A stretch of DNA of 64,000 bases from Oscillospiraceae bacterium. Its GTDB lineage: Bacteria; Bacillota; Clostridia; Oscillospirales; Acutalibacteraceae. The stretch covers positions 62,001 to 126,000 of the forward strand of contig CAJTCU010000006.1 of assembly GCA_910574935.1 (NCBI GenBank), written 5' to 3'. Shown piece by piece: positions 62,275 through 64,000 of this stretch. Made by a program: the position numbers and the translations under genes. The stretch's first letter is position 1. Each line of letters opens with the position of its first letter. Under the pieces are notes generated by a model. The model made no database searches. It worked only from the letters and a program-made list of their open reading frames with translations, and was not told the DNA's origin.

Positions 62275-64000
62275 TTAAAAATCATCCTCTTCCCCAGGGT
62301 CCGTGTCCATGTCGAAGTCCTCGTCGTCCAGTCCGTCCCCATATTCGTCCTCTTCTTCCTCTTCGTCGAAGATCGGTTCGCCGTCCTCGTCCTCCATCGA
62401 GTAGCCCGCCAGGTCGTCGGCCACGTTGTCCTCATCAAACGCCTCGCCGCCGCCCAGGCCCACGTCATCCTCCTCATAGGTCTGCTTTAGGTCAATCTCC
62501 TCGTTGTTCTGATCCAGCACCTTCACGTCCAGGCCCAAAGACTGCAATTCCTTAATTAGCACCTTAAAGCTCTCGGGAATGCCCGGGGTGGGGATGTTCT
62601 GGCCCTTGACAATGGCCTCGTAGGTCTTGACGCGGCCCACCACGTCGTCAGATTTCACCGTCAGGATTTCTTGCAGGGTATACGCCGCGCCATAGGCCTC
62701 CAGGGCCCACACCTCCATCTCGCCAAAACGCTGGCCGCCAAACTGGGCCTTGCCGCCCAAAGGCTGCTGGGTAACCAGAGAGTAGGGGCCGGTGCTGCGG
62801 GCGTGTATTTTATCGTCCACCAGATGGTGCAGCTTCAGATAATACATAAAGCCCACTGTTACAGGGTTGTCAAAATACTCGCCGGTACGGCCGTCCCGCA
62901 GGAAGAACTTTCCATCCTCGTGCATATTGCCCATACGGAAGCACTCGCGGATGTCCGCCTCGTGGGCGCCGTCAAACACGGGGGTCATGATCTTCCATCC
63001 CAGTGCGTTGGCCGCCATGCCCAGGTGCACCTCCAGCACCTGGCCGATGTTCATGCGGCTGGGCACGCCCAGGGGGTTCAGCACAATGTCCAGAGGCGTG
63101 CCGTCAGGCAGGAAGGGCATCTCTTCCTCTGGCAGAATGCGGGAGACCACGCCCTTGTTGCCGTGGCGGCCGGCCATCTTGTCTCCCACGCTAATTTTCC
63201 GCTTCTGGGCAATATAGCAGCGCACCACCTTGTTGACCCCAGGAGAGAGCTCGTCGTGGCTGTTCTCTCGGTTAAAGACCTTTACGTCCACCACCACGCC
63301 GTACTCGCCGTGGGGCACCCGCAGGGAGGTATCCCGCACTTCCCGGGCTTTTTCACCAAAGATGGCCCGCAGCAGCCGCTCCTCGGCAGTAAGCTCCGTC
63401 TCGCCCTTAGGGGTCACCTTGCCCACCAGAATATCCCCGGCGCGCACGTCCGCGCCCACCCGGATAATGCCCCGGTCGTCCAGGTCCCGCAGCAGCTCCT
63501 CGTTGACATTGGGAATATCCCGGGTAATCTCCTCGGGGCCCAGCTTGGTGTCCCGGGCCTCCATCTCGTACTCTTCAATATGAATGGAGGTATACACGTC
63601 GTTGCGCACAATCTTCTCGTTGAGCAGCACCGCGTCCTCATAGTTGTAGCCCTCCCAGGTCATAAAGCCGATGAGGGCGTTTTTGCCCAGGGCGATCTCA
63701 CCGTTCTTAATCGCCGGGCCGTCGGCAATCACGCTGCCCTTTTCCACCCGGTCGCCCACATCCACCACAGGCACCTGGTTGATGCAGGTGCTCTGGTTGG
63801 AGCGCATGAACTTGATAATCTCATAGTCGTCGGTGTCCCCGTTGTCCGCGGTAACCCGCACCCGGTTGGCGCTGACAGACTTCACCACGCCGCCCCGCCG
63901 GGCCAGCACACATACGCCGGAGTCCACCCCGGCCTTATACTCCATGCCGGTGCCCACAATGGGGCTCTCGGTCTTAATCAGAGGCACAGCCTGACGCTGC
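62275..64000 (-). CDS. rpoB: RNA polymerase beta subunit, 5' part outside the window
   Basis: The C-terminal ~575 residues of beta; the frame runs off the right edge ([21 protein letters not shown] near the edge, just beyond the rifampicin region). Visible conserved parts are [54 protein letters not shown] and [21 protein letters not shown]. After the usual end (LKQTYEEDD) the chain continues ~70 residues, extremely rich in Asp and Glu, to GEEDDF. That is longer than the tail of B. subtilis or E. coli beta. Confidence 0.98.
   Translation of the reverse strand, partial: QRQAVPLIKTESPIVGTGMEYKAGVDSGVCVLARRGGVVKSVSANRVRVTADNGDTDDYEIIKFMRSNQSTCINQVPVVDVGDRVEKGSVIADGPAIKNGEIALGKNALIGFMTWEGYNYEDAVLLNEKIVRNDVYTSIHIEEYEMEARDTKLGPEEITRDIPNVNEELLRDLDDRGIIRVGADVRAGDILVGKVTPKGETELTAEERLLRAIFGEKAREVRDTSLRVPHGEYGVVVDVKVFNRENSHDELSPGVNKVVRCYIAQKRKISVGDKMAGRHGNKGVVSRILPEEEMPFLPDGTPLDIVLNPLGVPSRMNIGQVLEVHLGMAANALGWKIMTPVFDGAHEADIRECFRMGNMHEDGKFFLRDGRTGEYFDNPVTVGFMYYLKLHHLVDDKIHARSTGPYSLVTQQPLGGKAQFGGQRFGEMEVWALEAYGAAYTLQEILTVKSDDVVGRVKTYEAIVKGQNIPTPGIPESFKVLIKELQSLGLDVKVLDQNNEEIDLKQTYEEDDVGLGGGEAFDEDNVADDLAGYSMEDEDGEPIFDEEEEEDEYGDGLDDEDFDMDTDPGEEDDF

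Overview
The window looks like a chromosomal segment of a spore-forming, GC-rich member of the Clostridia. An Oscillospirales-type gut anaerobe is my inference. The evidence is: the Firmicute gene orders yqfC-yqfD-phoH-ybeY-dgkA and rpoB-rpoC-rpsL-rpsG-fusA-tuf, dipicolinate synthase (dpaA/dpaB) and YlbJ genes, T-box leaders, and strong AGGAGG-type ribosome binding sites. Codon use is GC-rich throughout except in the first 3.5 kb.

Layout. 1-3.5 kb is the end of an integrated mobile element: a tyrosine integrase, a double-HTH protein and a DUF262/DUF1524 (GmrSD-type) restriction protein. It abuts tRNA-Ser(CGA), which is followed by a 171-bp tandem array carrying the tRNA 5' half. 4.5-7 kb holds a divergent MFS transporter / TIM-barrel isomerase pair, and 7-7.9 kb a field of palindromic repeats. 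8-13 kb carries ychF, an aminotransferase, trpS and L-serine dehydratase. 13.3-18.5 kb has an ECF sigma/anti-sigma pair, a penicillin-binding protein and two half-size TauE proteins. 18.5-23.2 kb, on the minus strand, is an operon preceded by a T-box leader: an unknown 268-aa protein, an XRE-cupin-acyl-CoA synthetase fusion, a GNAT and an HdeD-like membrane protein. 23.3-30.8 kb holds kbl and tdh (threonine to glycine), a chemoreceptor, a MATE exporter, a GNAT and a truncated metallo-hydrolase. 31-32.5 kb is dpaA-dpaB. 33-40 kb is a minus-strand operon pcrA-nitrilase-GNAT-heterodimeric ABC exporter. 40-44.2 kb holds a HAD protein, DUF1836, a small Cys-rich protein, an XRE/membrane pair and ylbJ. 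44.5-48.4 kb is yqfC-yqfD-phoH-ybeY-dgkA. 48.8-52.2 kb is ileS with its own T-box leader. 53.4-64 kb is the str/rpo cluster, with rpoB cut by the window edge.

The most interesting reading is the T-box operon at 18.5-23.2 kb. Its leader has an AUC triplet at the same structural position as the ileS leader in this window. Its T-box reads UGGU, which fits a tRNA with discriminator A. I therefore propose an isoleucine-responsive operon. A plausible role is activating 2-methylbutyrate (or a similar acid) for isoleucine synthesis by reductive carboxylation. This is a hypothesis, not a demonstrated function.

The intergenic DNA is unusually rich in small repeats. It has two exactly 180-bp MITE-like copies with terminal inverted repeats, and a 166-bp element with perfect 25-bp inverted ends. 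It also has four copies of a ~50-bp repeat, a paired-hairpin module seen twice, and a palindrome array upstream of ychF. Several of these change bases on both sides of a stem together, so hairpin structure seems to be preserved.
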